Notes: generated by a model from the letters alone, not told the origin. Positions 9,295 to 19,331 are shown, numbered from the stretch's first letter. The stretch: DNA of 64,000 nt from Pseudoalteromonas rubra (GCF_005886805.2 NZ_CP045430.1:992001-1056000), one strand, 5' to 3'. Made by a program: numbers and translations.

Positions 9295-9669
9295 TTATTT
9301 TGACTCTCGCCAGGCTTCAATGGCAGTAGCCAAGTCAAACTCATTTCTGAAATTGGATTTTCTGCGAGAATAAGCTCCGGGATTGAAAGCGACACTTTCA
9401 GCCAACTCTACGATAAACCCACGACCAAAACTCTTGTAAGAAGCGATTTCTGTTTGAGTGAGCTGAATATCAACGTTAAACATCGCGACACCACCGCAAA
9501 GAACAGTTAAATACATGTCATTTTGATTCTGGAATAATAACCACGACCAGTTTTCTTCATCTACAACAAACATATCACCTCTGATGTTCATCACACTTTC
9601 ACAAGCTAACCATATCAACCAGATGTTGCGCATGAGCCAAATGAAAATACCAAGCGGCGAATTGTCCAC
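9295..9669 (-). CDS. Hypothetical protein, 124 aa (start uncertain)
   Basis: The longest frame uses a GTG at 9669 without a ribosome site; an ATG at 9591 (MNIRGDMFVVDEENWSW) gives a 98-residue protein and may be the real start. The core ('LTVLCGGVAMFNVDIQLTQTEIASYKSFGRGF' region) looks like a soluble alpha/beta domain. No known family recognised. Confidence 0.5.
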   Translation of the reverse strand: MDNSPLGIFIWLMRNIWLIWLACESVMNIRGDMFVVDEENWSWLLFQNQNDMYLTVLCGGVAMFNVDIQLTQTEIASYKSFGRGFIVELAESVAFNPGAYSRRKSNFRNEFDLATAIEAWRESK

Positions 9670-9695
9670 CGATTTTAATGCACATTAACTCATGT

Positions 9696-10013
9696 CTAGT
9701 CCGATATGCCATGCAACATTTCACCTTTATCCAGGGCATAACCTATTGCAGCTAAAAGCTTGTGCAATAGGTGTCTTTCCCCATCAGACAAGTCACTAAT
9801 AAGCAGTACACCTAATTCAGTTCTGGCCTGACGCAGCTCAACAATAGAAAACTAGCTATCGCTAAACTGATCACACATCCTTCTCAGAAAGAAGTTATCT
9901 GACTTCTTAAGCAAAGCATATATTAACGGATACTCACTGAAACAAATCGAGGCCACAATGACAGGAGCGTCCTTAACATATTTACTTTTTCCAACAGCCA
10001 GATCGTACGCCAT
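9696..10013 (-). pseudogene. Hypothetical gene with in-frame amber codon
   Basis: From an ATG at 10013 the minus strand encodes 53 residues (starting MAYDLAVGKSKYVKDAP), then TAG at 9852-9854, then 51 more residues in the same frame (FSIVELRQARTELG...) to a TAG at 9696. Both halves have protein-like composition, so this is best read as a 105-residue gene broken by one nonsense codon. Family unknown. Confidence 0.55.
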
Positions 10014-10324
10014 GACTTAGTTTTCCTGTCTTACTGATGAATGAGAAAAAAGGACAGCCACCTGAAATCAATACAGCCACTTTAATGTACTTTTTTGGCC
10101 CAGTTTTCATCAAAACTTGAAAGTAACATCAATAAACGCGTTTTTATGTGCATCAGTGCCAGAAGAATGCAACTTCTTACCGAGCTTTTCGGTCATTTTT
10201 GCGAGGCCAAAACCAGGAGCTCTGAATTAGCAGGCGCGCAACAGCAACATATCGTTTAAACTGAGTCATTCATATGCTCAACTGCCGCGAACGCCAACCC
10301 TGATAAGTCGTAATCTACAATTTA
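10014..10324. other. Gene-poor gap with short coding debris
   Basis: No intact gene. One minus-strand frame (about 10120-10225) reads 'APGFGLAKMTEKLGKKLHSS' with no start codon and a stop just upstream; it may be the tail of a lost gene. Confidence 0.3.
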
Positions 10325-10648
10325 CTAGTTTGTGAAAATACCAATAAAGTTTGCTCCGCCACACTCATTGTTTGAATAATTGTGTATTCTGATCTTCTTC
10401 CCACTCATTGCCGCTGCGAGGGCAATTGAAAAAGCTTGGTTGTAAGACTGCTCGGATTGTGACTGATTGGCAGGAAACTCAACAGATCCGTTTGCACATG
10501 GACCTGTTCCTCCACTTAACTTAACGTAAAACACATCTTTATTACCACTGGAGCTAGCGACTTCAGTAATTACCGCATTCCTTACCAACTCCCCTGCTCC
10601 ACTAAAAAAAGGAGCCAAAAACAAAGCCGCACAGATTAAATGTCTCAT
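10325..10648 (-). CDS. Small secreted protein of the 'AA..SGK' family, copy 2
   Basis: The start is taken at the ATG at 10648 (MRHLICAALFL), because AAAGGAAAA lies just upstream and a signal peptide begins there; the frame itself opens at 10717. The mature domain has 'FSIALAAAMSGKKIRIHNYS' and two Cys (one mid-chain, one late), matching the family described at 7183. Exported, function unknown. Confidence 0.7.
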   Translation of the reverse strand: MRHLICAALFLAPFFSGAGELVRNAVITEVASSSGNKDVFYVKLSGGTGPCANGSVEFPANQSQSEQSYNQAFSIALAAAMSGKKIRIHNYSNNECGGANFIGIFTN

Positions 10649-10847
10649 ATATTTTCCTTTAAAACTAACGTATTCATCAACGACGAATGCCTGAATGACT
10701 TCTTTACCGCGAAGCAACTAGCGAAAAATAAGCCAGAGAGTAGGACATCGTTTTGACGACACTTGTTATCTGCTATTAACTTCCGCATTATTAATCGCGA
10801 ACACACCAGATATGTCACATAGTTAAGCGCTGCTTAACCTCTATTTT

Positions 10848-11162
10848 TTAACTAGAGTAGATTAACTTAAATTCAATCCGCTTATTATCAAACTCATTTA
10901 ATATCCTGATTTTCAATTTCTCAACATCCTTTTCTTGCCATGAGTTAGCAGAAATAACTACCATTACTTTACTACTCGTTATTTTCTCTCGTATTTTACC
11001 AATATACGCTTCAATGGAAGGTTGAGGTGTTCGTGCTCTCATGAGCCCTTTTTCTGCGAGCCTTATATGCACTTCAGATACAGGAAGCGTTTCTGGTTTA
11101 ACAAACAGTGAAAATAAAAACAAACACAATACCAATGTAGAAAAATAGAGTACTGGTTTCAT
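10848..11162 (-). CDS. Hypothetical membrane-anchored protein, 104 aa
   Basis: The start is placed at the ATG at 11162 behind GGGGAAA. One N-terminal hydrophobic stretch (about 3-20) is followed by a charged ~80-residue domain ('SIEAYIGKIREKITSSKVMVVISANSW') with helix-strand alternation. No family recognised. Confidence 0.55.
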   Translation of the reverse strand: MKPVLYFSTLVLCLFLFSLFVKPETLPVSEVHIRLAEKGLMRARTPQPSIEAYIGKIREKITSSKVMVVISANSWQEKDVEKLKIRILNEFDNKRIEFKLIYSS

Positions 11163-11431
11163 AAAATTTCCCCTGACAAAAGACAGCAAACCGCCAATTT
11201 CCTAATTTGCTTTGCCGCTCCATCACGACTCTCTGTCTGAACAGCACTTTTGTACCCATTAAACTTGTTTTCTGCCTGTTTTACAAGGGACCGAAGCACT
11301 ATAGCTGATCAACTATCTCTGCAATTTGAAGGTTACACATCACCACGAACATTCAGTGTAAATCTTTAGCTGCAACTCCCTGCACATGCTTTTGATGCCG
11401 CTTTTTAATGTGGCCACATGGCGCAGATAAA

Positions 11432-11454
11432 AGCCAGCCTATCGCAGGCTGGCT
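11432..11454 (-). terminator. Rho-independent terminator of the lyase gene
   Basis: A 9-bp perfect stem (AGCCAGCCT / AGGCTGGCT) with a 5-base loop is followed on the minus strand by TTTTATC, starting 10 bases beyond the lyase stop. Confidence 0.8.
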
Positions 11455-11463
11455 CTGGTTGGG

Positions 11464-14394
11464 CTACTGAACCTTGCTCAGACTGACTGCCATCGGTTGA
11501 CCAAAAAAGCTGGTTGCATGAATTATAGTGTCACCTTTGTGATGGGTATAATGCGTATCTTCAGTGGTCCAGGTGCCTTTCACAACCACTTCAATAGGTA
11601 CACTCTGAGTCGGACCATTTTTGTCCAGCTTAAGCTCAGGTGATGCTACGCTCAGCGATGCTGAATCTCCATTAAGCTGGAGTAAAAGCTGCGCTGTGGT
11701 GCTGACAGTTCGTACCGGCCCATACTTAAAGTGGGTCACGCCAGTGCTGCTGTAGCCATACAGGTTGTTGACCCGATTGCGAATATACATGCCATTTTGA
11801 TCCGTTTTACGGGTATTGAAATACGGATACCGGGCCATTTTTTTCGCCAACACTTGCATTTGCTCAGGCGTGGTGTCCATCACCATCACATATTCGTAGT
11901 GTGCATCCAGTGGCGCAACGCCATGATCTATCCAGGCAGTTGTGAACAACCCTTGTGTTGCGGCTTTGGTTTTATTGTGACGCGAGCTTTGCATTGTACG
12001 AGACACATGTACTGACTCTGCCTGCTGTAAAAAATAACCCACGCCGTTTTCATCAATTAACCAGTCACCACTGCTTAATGTTACAGAAAACGCTTCTCCC
12101 ACGTAACGCTTCCCATTGATCCACACGGGGCGGTTTATGTCCTTGACCGCCAACTGAAACAAAGTGGTTTCGGTGCGGTTTTGGCCATCTTTATTCGAGA
12201 TGCCATTGCCAGCCAGAAACAGCATGTCATCAGCGGCCATCACGTGTTTTTCAGCTACAAAGCTGGCATCAAACTTAGCTAAGTTTTCAGGTGCCTGATG
12301 TTTGAAGGTAAACAAGCTGAATTTATCATGCAGCGAAGTTGCACCACTGATCCCTTGCTCTGAGCGCAAAGTTAAACTGTGCTTATTCGGGCTTTCCAGC
12401 GCATCATAATCAAGATGGATTGTGGTCGTACCCGGATTACGACTCCAATCCCAACCGGCTTGCTGGTAGCCAAAAGCTTCTGGGTCACCATAGGGCATAA
12501 CATGCACGCTGCCATGGCTTTGATAACGGCCATAGCGGTTGTCTTTATAGTAAATTTCCGATGACCAGACATCTTTGTTGTACCCTTTGATCATCGCCAT
12601 CCGCTCGCCATGACGATGCACCACAAACGCGCCGCCATTAAAACTCCAGCTGCCTTCTGGTAATTTTGCGGGTGTGATGGTCTGGCCAAATACAGATTGG
12701 CTCTGTGCCTCAGGCGTTTGACTCACTTGCAAGTAGATGGCCGCCAGCTCTTCATCGAGCGTAGGATATGCCATGGCCAGGTCACGTAATCCGCCCTGGT
12801 AATGCATGATCCCCAATTTGCTAAACGGATGTCGCCCACTCAACGCCATCGGCACAAAGGGGTTTGTATAACGCCAGCCAGCCACCATGACGGCTTTAAG
12901 GCTGTCTAATGCCTCTATGTTCAGAGAGAATGGGGTGTCTTTTAGCACTTTAGCCACCTGAGCGGCACGTTTGAAGGCATGAAACGCATAGCCCGGATAG
13001 TGACCGCGATGGCGCCAGGCCGTGCCATCCGGCCTGAAACCGTCATGGTAGCCGGAAGGTGTCTGACTCAGCGCTGCTGAAAAAAAAGCAGTAAACTTTT
13101 TGAGCAAGGCAATACGTTCTTTCACGTCCGGGTTTAACAATATCAGTGCCAGGTGCTGATTTGACAGCGTATTAAAGTAATCCAGATCGGAGCTTTCATC
13201 ATTAAGCTCCATGTCAAAGCTTGACTTAAACTCTCTGGAGAACCACAACAAAGCACGATAAGTAGGCTTCAACAAAGCGTCTGATTGTAACGTATCAGCC
13301 ATCATCAACGCCGAAATATACCACCAACGCGCACCATAGCCCCAGTGATGGGTGGTCACCAGACTACTGCCATCAGCATAGCCTTGGTCAATTAAATGCG
13401 CCGTCATCAAACGGTACATATTTGCAAGTTCCGTTTTATGTGCATCATAAATAGGGTGGTGATAAGCCTTAGCCAAATCCCACATCAGTTTTGTGTAATC
13501 AGCCAGTTGACGATACTCATCGAATGCAGCTCTGTCTTGCACCAAGAGATGTTTAGGTTGATAAATGGTTTTCTGGTATCCGGTAACAATATGCCGACCC
13601 GTGATCACATTATCCTGACTTTTCTCGATTTGATAGGCGTTAAACCGCTGTTGTAAAGACGCAAAACTACCCGGGCGACCCATAAACTGCGCGGTGAGGT
13701 TTTGTCTCAGCTGAGCAGCACCTTTCACTTCAACATCACTTGGCATCTCCAGGTGAACAGGTAAATCAAAGTCTATTTCCGGCAGGACATAGCGGGTTGT
13801 CACCTGGTCGTCTGACCATTGATAACGTTTGTCATCGACCGACACCATAATACGGTCGATATATATCGGCGCAGCATCATGGTTGACAGAAGCAGGCGCT
13901 GTAAATACCAACTTTTCAAATGAGGACGTGACCACTTCAGAAAAGTCCTTATTAAGTGAAACACCAATTGTGCGCCAGCCAGTAAAATTCATATTGACGT
14001 TAAGCTCACTGATCTCCTGGCCATCTTTATCCGACAAGGTCAGTGCCATACTATCTTCAACGGCTTGGGGGTTATAAATCCAGAATGACAGCACTTGGGT
14101 TGCACCCCGACCATAGGCCCGACTGGCTTCTTTATCCGTCATCCGCTTAAAAGTGTGGTTGACCGACAATGTGGGCGACGCCCCCCAGTGCCACAATAAG
14201 GACTGCTCACCATGGATAGACCGTGTTTGTGAGAGTTCAGCGGCACTTGCCTGTACATATTCCGGGATTCCTTTTCCTTCAAAACTCAGTATCTGTGACT
14301 GTAAATCGTGCGCAACCGTGTTCGCTGATACGCCTAGAGCAGTAATAGGCAAAAGAAAGCGAGTTAGATGAGCAACATAAGTGTTCTGAAGCAT
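11464..14394 (-). CDS. Chondroitin sulfate ABC-type lyase (polysaccharide lyase family 8)
   Basis: A secreted eliminase for chondroitin/dermatan-type glycosaminoglycans. The start is chosen at ATG 14394, which begins a signal-peptide-like stretch (MLQNTYVAHLTRFLLPITALG); the frame extends to a GTG at 14448. Numbering from that GTG, the four residues corresponding to the Proteus vulgaris ABC lyase I catalytic set are present: H480 and Y487 (WRHRGHYPGY), R539 (SGRHPF) and E631 (WSSEIYYKDNRYGRY). The N-terminal jelly-roll, the alpha-toroid with 'VTTHHWGYGARWWYIS' and the C-terminal beta-sandwich domains are all present at full length. No sulfatase, transporter or other polysaccharide-use gene adjoins it. 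Confidence 0.93.
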   Translation of the reverse strand: MLQNTYVAHLTRFLLPITALGVSANTVAHDLQSQILSFEGKGIPEYVQASAAELSQTRSIHGEQSLLWHWGASPTLSVNHTFKRMTDKEASRAYGRGATQVLSFWIYNPQAVEDSMALTLSDKDGQEISELNVNMNFTGWRTIGVSLNKDFSEVVTSSFEKLVFTAPASVNHDAAPIYIDRIMVSVDDKRYQWSDDQVTTRYVLPEIDFDLPVHLEMPSDVEVKGAAQLRQNLTAQFMGRPGSFASLQQRFNAYQIEKSQDNVITGRHIVTGYQKTIYQPKHLLVQDRAAFDEYRQLADYTKLMWDLAKAYHHPIYDAHKTELANMYRLMTAHLIDQGYADGSSLVTTHHWGYGARWWYISALMMADTLQSDALLKPTYRALLWFSREFKSSFDMELNDESSDLDYFNTLSNQHLALILLNPDVKERIALLKKFTAFFSAALSQTPSGYHDGFRPDGTAWRHRGHYPGYAFHAFKRAAQVAKVLKDTPFSLNIEALDSLKAVMVAGWRYTNPFVPMALSGRHPFSKLGIMHYQGGLRDLAMAYPTLDEELAAIYLQVSQTPEAQSQSVFGQTITPAKLPEGSWSFNGGAFVVHRHGERMAMIKGYNKDVWSSEIYYKDNRYGRYQSHGSVHVMPYGDPEAFGYQQAGWDWSRNPGTTTIHLDYDALESPNKHSLTLRSEQGISGATSLHDKFSLFTFKHQAPENLAKFDASFVAEKHVMAADDMLFLAGNGISNKDGQNRTETTLFQLAVKDINRPVWINGKRYVGEAFSVTLSSGDWLIDENGVGYFLQQAESVHVSRTMQSSRHNKTKAATQGLFTTAWIDHGVAPLDAHYEYVMVMDTTPEQMQVLAKKMARYPYFNTRKTDQNGMYIRNRVNNLYGYSSTGVTHFKYGPVRTVSTTAQLLLQLNGDSASLSVASPELKLDKNGPTQSVPIEVVVKGTWTTEDTHYTHHKGDTIIHATSFFGQPMAVSLSKVQ

Positions 14395-14448
14395 AATATT
14401 TATTAACCTGACATAAAAAATAACGAGTAGAACAAAAAAAGAAAACAC

Positions 14449-14739
14449 CTTTGTACTACCGAAAAGCGCGCATAGTGCTACTAAGGTACCAACTTGTCAA
14501 TACCAGTCATACTACTATCATAAAACTTTAATGGAACGGTCCAAGCCGGATATTGTTAGAGAATGTGATTGCTTACGCTGCAAAGATTAAATAACCTTTG
14601 AGATTTCAAGGTTTAAGTCGTAAAGATTGGGGCGCATAATTCACTCTGTGAGCGACATAGCTAAGAAATGGTTAATTTAAAACGCTAAAAACAACATTAA
14701 AAAGCAAAATATACAACCCCAAGTTAAAGCTCAATCATA
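14449..14739. other. Intergenic, no gene seen
   Basis: AT-rich spacer between the lyase promoter side and the broken gene at 14740; no clear promoter, hairpin or coding frame. Confidence 0.4.
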
Positions 14740-15414
14740 CTACTCTGCAGTCACGTACTTTACGTAGGCATTGGCCTGACAGTAGTAAAATCCATACACA
14801 ACCGTTTCCCAATATGGTTGACATTGAACCCGGTTATTGTGTGATCCTTTATTCCACCAATCGAAATCACCAAACTTGGCTTTAGCCTTTTTATTCCACT
14901 CATTTATCGCGCTGCCGCGGAGTTGAGATATCGCAGTATCAAGTTGGTTTTTCCAGATAATGCGAGAAGCAGTTCCTGTGAAATACTCTCTGTTTTCAGA
15001 AGAATAAATATCAGCACCAAAACGATAAGCTTCATTTTCTTCACCTGAAACCAGGCCAATTGATGTAGCTTTATTCTGTATTTTCAGGACATTATTAGTT
15101 ACGTCAGACTGAAGGCCATAACCACTCATGTTCCCACTCATAGACTCGATAACCACAGCTGACCAAGGTCCTTATATCTCTGACTTTAGCGAACACTGAT
15201 TATGCTCAGCCGTGCTACATGACAGTATTTCAGAATGAACAATATCGCCGTTCTTGTTGTGGAAACTCACATCAAAATCACCGTATTCCGTACCTTCTGA
15301 ATGAGCAGCAACATGCAACTCAAGACCACTAACCTGTGATACTTCCGTTGCCATAACACTCCATGCACTTGAAACGGTGAGCAAAGCAGATAGCAATATC
15401 GATTTTTTATACAT
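14740..15414 (-). pseudogene. Secreted hypothetical gene interrupted by an in-frame TAA
   Basis: Residues 1-80 (signal peptide MYKKSILLSALLTVSSAWSV, then a beta-rich domain ending CSLKSEI) stop at TAA 15172-15174. Translation continues in the same frame with GPWSAVVIESMSGN and runs 143 further residues to 14740, ending with Cys/aromatic-rich sequence ('CQPYWETVVYGFYYCQA'). There is no shift of frame, only one nonsense codon, so a single ~223-residue exported protein was probably encoded. If the stop is real, the upper part makes an 80-residue fragment and the lower part lacks a good start. Family unknown. Confidence 0.55.
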
Positions 15415-15806
15415 TTTAAAACCTCAATTATTTGGTAGTTAAACAATATCGTATGGCAAAGCCACTTAGTTAAGCTTATGGTCGTCCGTGTCACCTTTCG
15501 CCTCCCCATCTGGTGATAATTAAGCAATGACAACAAATAAATTAAACGCAAAACTGGTTTTTATAGGTAGGCGTGACTAATCAGAACGAAAAACAATACA
15601 AAGTGATATGTATCAAATTAAAGGGCCACTCACAAAGCGAGATGATCCACCGGAACAGTCTTAAAAAAATTGAAGACACACGCTATTTTCTCGACAATTC
15701 AACCTCTGTAAAAGATGCAGAGATCCTGATAAAAAGTCATAAAAATCTAGCGCTAAGAAGGGGGTAGGCTATCCTGAATAATGTTTAAAGGATGAAAAGG
15801 TGACCT
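15415..15806. other. Intergenic with a doubtful short frame
   Basis: A GTG-started 64-codon plus-strand frame (15573-15767, Lys/Ser-rich) has only a weak ribosome site (TAGGTAGGC). I do not call it a gene. Otherwise nothing seen. Confidence 0.3.
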
Positions 15807-16166
15807 ATGCAACAAATACTTAAGCTCTTACTGTCTATTGTAATCGTGGTCATTACCTTTATCGCTTCAGCGACCCTTGCTGGCATGCTGGCCGAATACG
15901 CAGGTTGGTGGAAAAAGCCTGTCATAGGTGGCGTTGCCGCGGCTTGTGTGGTGCTTTCTGGTTATATGAGTGCGCCCGGGCATAAACTGTATTATGCTGC
16001 AGCCTGGTTAGTGATTGGTGCGGTGGTGGCCGCAGTGATGTCTAACATATTTATGTATGACGAAGATGCCAATACGTCGGCACCTTTGTATATCACCTAT
16101 GCCAGCGGGGCTTTAGCCTTACTGCTTTGCTGGGCCAGAGAGCGCAATCGGCATGTATTTCGCTAA
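15807..16166 (+). CDS. Four-helix inner-membrane protein, hypothetical
   Basis: 119 residues with four hydrophobic segments (about 5-27, 36-54, 60-80, 95-110) and a positively charged C-terminus (RERNRHVFR). A purine-rich ribosome site (AAAAGGTG) precedes the ATG. No family recognised; likely a small integral membrane protein transcribed alone. Confidence 0.65.
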   Translation: MQQILKLLLSIVIVVITFIASATLAGMLAEYAGWWKKPVIGGVAAACVVLSGYMSAPGHKLYYAAAWLVIGAVVAAVMSNIFMYDEDANTSAPLYITYASGALALLLCWARERNRHVFR

Positions 16167-16261
16167 AAGGAGCAAATGACAAGCGAGCTTCAAAGCTGCC
16201 CTGAGCATACAATGGCTCACAGGTGAGAACACTCTACGCTTAGCGCCCGCTACTAAGTACT

Positions 16262-16582
16262 TTACTGTGCAATCACTTCTTTAATGAGCGGGTACTCATG
16301 TGTTGCCTGACACCCGTCAACATATATTTTTATTGGTTTACCCGTAACATAAGCAGACAACAACAGTGTATATGTTTCTTTAAATAATTTTTCATCTGCA
16401 CTTAAAAATAAGTTTGTTCCTCTCGTACAGCCACCAGAAACCATGTTTTCATGAGTAAAATAAATGCCATTTCTAGTTGGCTTTGGGTACACTTTCGTGA
16501 TTTTTCCTGCCTGATTCCATTCTCCAGCCACCGAGCCAAAAGACGAAAAAGCCATTAACACTACTGCTATTATTTTTTTCAT
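16262..16582 (-). CDS. Small secreted protein of the 'AA..SGK' family, copy 3
   Basis: 106 residues: signal peptide (1-19, cleavage after VAG/A), then 'GKITKVYPKPTRNGIYF', a mid-chain Cys (SGGCTRG), 'TLLLSAYVTGKPIKIYVDGCQ' and a C-terminal strand. It matches the shared layout closely, with 'SAYVTGK' in place of 'AA..SGK'. Role unknown. Confidence 0.75.
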   Translation of the reverse strand: MKKIIAVVLMAFSSFGSVAGEWNQAGKITKVYPKPTRNGIYFTHENMVSGGCTRGTNLFLSADEKLFKETYTLLLSAYVTGKPIKIYVDGCQATHEYPLIKEVIAQ

Positions 16583-16866
16583 TTTCTCTATTTCCTTTCA
16601 CATTTTATTTTTATATATAAATTAAGCTGGGCGCAAAAAAACCGTTCCGAATAACAATTATTCAAAAAAACACACTTTTACAACACCAAAGCCAATACTA
16701 AAGTTAATGAATTTTCTGGTAAGTTTTATTTTAAACAACCCCCTAGTTTTTAAAGTGATTAATATATCAATAAATAGACCATCCAAATTAGCGTTTATTG
16801 AGTTGCTGGCCAGGGAACACAAACAGCACCACAGTTAACCTAGTCAGTAACGGTGATAGCGTACTA

Positions 16867-17649
16867 TTAAACAGGCGTCCGACTTTTACTGGCCTTAATT
16901 GAGTACAACATCGGTACTTGCTGACCTTGATGCAGCTTTTGATACCCCAACTCAGGCACGAACTCCAGCCCCTCAAAGCAATCATACGGGCTATATGGGT
17001 GCTCAACAAAAGACTCAATATTCAGACCCGCACCAATCAGCGCGTTGACCACATCACTGACCGAGTGGGTCCAGGTCACGGTAGTGGCTTTAGTGCCATC
17101 ACAGTTTTCTGTGTAGGTACCCTCTTCTTCAATATCAGGCGCACCATGAGGAAAATATGCATAGCCTGCCAGCAGGTCATTAATGGGATGAAACTCAACC
17201 AGGTGAAACACTCCACCCACTTTTAGTGCGCCGGCCACTGTCTTTGCCCATGCAGTTAAATCGGGCAACCAACACAAAACACCGTATGAAGTGAACACGA
17301 TATCAAACTGACGCATATTGCTTTGGCCAAAGTGGATCACATCACTTTCGATAAACTCCGCTTTTAAACCAAGCGCATCTTTAAGGGTGTTAGCTTGCGC
17401 AATGGCACTTGCTGATAGGTCTACCCCGGTTACATCGGCACCCAAACGTGCCCAGGATAGTGTATCCTGGCCAAAGTGACATTGCAGATGCAATAAAGAC
17501 TTGCTCTTCACAGGTCCCACTTGCGCCAGTTCAACCGGGTTCAGTGAACATTGCCCGGCCTTGAATCCGTCCACATCATAAAATTCTGATGCTACGTGTA
17601 CCTGGGTTCTTTTATCCCAGGCTGACTTATTAATACTCAAATAATCCAT
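16867..17649 (-). CDS. Class I SAM-dependent methyltransferase
   Basis: 260 residues with Rossmann motif I 'LLHLQCHFGQDTLSWARLGADV', the acidic residue after strand 2 ('GVDLS'), and the motif IV region 'FDIVFTSYGVLCWLPDL'. The C-terminal part ('EEGTYTENCDGTKATTVTWTHSV') is typical of the small-molecule methyltransferases related to UbiE/MenG-type folds. The substrate is not evident from the sequence or neighbours. Confidence 0.85.
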   Translation of the reverse strand: MDYLSINKSAWDKRTQVHVASEFYDVDGFKAGQCSLNPVELAQVGPVKSKSLLHLQCHFGQDTLSWARLGADVTGVDLSASAIAQANTLKDALGLKAEFIESDVIHFGQSNMRQFDIVFTSYGVLCWLPDLTAWAKTVAGALKVGGVFHLVEFHPINDLLAGYAYFPHGAPDIEEEGTYTENCDGTKATTVTWTHSVSDVVNALIGAGLNIESFVEHPYSPYDCFEGLEFVPELGYQKLHQGQQVPMLYSIKASKSRTPV

Positions 17650-17782
17650 CGTCTTTCCATGCGTTATGTATCTATTCAGAGGGGGTTAACTTTATCTAAA
17701 TACCCTGACTCTGACCAGTTTAGTGAGTGACAACTCAGCTGTTCTTACAATCACTTTTTGCAGCGACAATTACCCAAACCCC

Positions 17783-18211
17783 CTAATCTTCCCAATGGCA
17801 GTCTTGGTAGTAAGATTTAATTGAATCTGGCGATATGTCTGCTAGTGGCTCACCGGCATCATACCCGGCAGCGAAGAACAAGAAGGTACGAAAAGGCGAT
17901 TCAAACTGAAGAAGTGCACACCCCAGATCAGTGAAGTAAAGCGATCCGCCCTGCGATTGCCCGTAGCAATTGCTTTGGCCCGCAAAAAAAAGCGCTGCCT
18001 CTAACTTATCCAGCTTAAGGACATCATTGCCAGCAAAAACCAGGCTCTGTTCAACAGAAGAAGGGTCGATTGAAAACGCGACCAGTTTTCCGCCTTGATA
18101 CTGCAGGTCACTAATACCTGACACCCCTGCACACAATGCGTTTACTTCAGACTTGGACATCCCGAATTTCAGCGCGCCAAGTCCAACAAGGGGTTCAAAA
18201 ATAAATTCCAC
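17783..18211 (-). CDS. Hypothetical cytosolic protein, 142 aa
   Basis: A soluble protein beginning 'EPLVGLGALKFGMSKSEVNAL', a pattern found in small proteins where a 'G.g.i.lGms..ev' turn repeats; two such half-similar stretches can be seen. No signal peptide. It sits upstream of the methyltransferase on the same strand, about 130 bases apart. Function unknown. Confidence 0.6.
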   Translation of the reverse strand: MEFIFEPLVGLGALKFGMSKSEVNALCAGVSGISDLQYQGGKLVAFSIDPSSVEQSLVFAGNDVLKLDKLEAALFFAGQSNCYGQSQGGSLYFTDLGCALLQFESPFRTFLFFAAGYDAGEPLADISPDSIKSYYQDCHWED

Positions 18212-18281
18212 AATGGTATTCCTTTTAAATCTCTGATCTCATCAACCAGAATGATATTTGGGTACTCAAAACAAGTAATTA

Positions 18282-18929
18282 CTACAGGTCTAATCCCAGT
18301 TTTTTGTGCAGAGACTCATCCGCAGGTATATACACCGACTCTTTCGGCGTACACAGCAAGTCCAGTCTGCCATTTTTTATATTTTCTCTTTGCTCATTAA
18401 CAAATTCCGAAATATCGGATATATCCAATATCCAGTCACGGGCATAACTCTGAACCGTTTCGCCTTTGATACCCAACTGGATCGCCCTGCGTGCTTGCTT
18501 GTCACCATATGGTCCATGATCAGGGTCCCATTGCAGGCGCACATCTGATCCTGTCATCGCCGACTTCCACTCATCCCGGGTTTGGTATTGACTCTGTTCA
18601 AAGGAAGAGGGTACGGAGTGCGCAAGTATGCTGTCGAATGCCGCGCGACGAATTTTAACGGCCAGTGTGAGCTCTTGATTTACTTTAGTTCCCCAGCCCG
18701 AACGGTACATCATCCATAGAAAGTTGGGCTTTATCCACGTCATCCTGGTGAAACTAAAGTCACCACCAAATGTTTGATGTTTAGCAGCATACTGACCAAT
18801 CGATTGATTGTATGCCTGATATACAGTGACAGATTCTTCATCGTGTTGTGCCAGTATCACTTTTCCTTCTTTTGGCCACCGGGCCAGCTGCGCCTGATAA
18901 CTGTCACAGCGTATATTATTTTTAACCAC
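18282..18929 (-). CDS. DUF4291 family protein
   Basis: 215 residues matching the DUF4291 pattern: 'YQAYNQSIGQYAAKHQTFGGDFSFTRMTWIKPNFLWMMYRSGW' near the N-terminus and 'VRLQWDPDHGPYG' plus 'RRAIQLGIKG' later. This widespread family has no established function. The first codon is followed directly by the conserved N-terminal region, so the start is plausible. It is about 70 bases upstream of the gene at 17783. Confidence 0.85.
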   Translation of the reverse strand: MVKNNIRCDSYQAQLARWPKEGKVILAQHDEESVTVYQAYNQSIGQYAAKHQTFGGDFSFTRMTWIKPNFLWMMYRSGWGTKVNQELTLAVKIRRAAFDSILAHSVPSSFEQSQYQTRDEWKSAMTGSDVRLQWDPDHGPYGDKQARRAIQLGIKGETVQSYARDWILDISDISEFVNEQRENIKNGRLDLLCTPKESVYIPADESLHKKLGLDL

Positions 18930-19291
18930 TTACTTTTAACCTACTCCTGTAAAGGGACTTTCTATAATTGATGACCTGTAACTGAGCACCCAAACTATCA
19001 TGCGGCAGTAATACTGCCTCACCTGTGATGCCAGGCACAGCGGCCACTAAAATCATCCATTATGCAAAAGAAGGGTTATTTTACACTAATCAGTTACTTG
19101 ATGTCAGGAATAGTGATAAATATCATGGAGATAGAAAGAAGAAACGTGGTTTTCAGGGCGATTTTCACACAAGCACCTGCATGAAGCTTTTGTAAGCACT
19201 CAGGCTCTGCATTTTTGATACGACCAATTTAAATGCGTGCTTGTTTTAAACAGGGCTTTTATATCAGGCCTTATAATATGTTCGCAGGTGC
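18930..19291. other. Intergenic, no gene seen
   Basis: About 360 bases between convergent-free minus-strand genes; no coding frame, repeat or clear promoter identified. Confidence 0.4.
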
Positions 19292-19331
19292 AGGGCAAAC
19301 TCCGATATCTTCAATACTCTAAGTTTGCCCT
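19292..19331 (+). terminator. Hairpin with T-run at the 3' end of the large helicase gene
   Basis: A 10-bp stem (AGGGCAAACT / AGTTTGCCCT, 20-base loop) ends with TTTTTT on the plus strand and lies 11 bases past the helicase stop. It may act on both strands or protect the 3' end. Confidence 0.45.

Noticed and set aside
15573..15767. 64-codon GTG-started frame
   Set aside because: Only a weak ribosome site and no recognisable features; too little support for a gene call.
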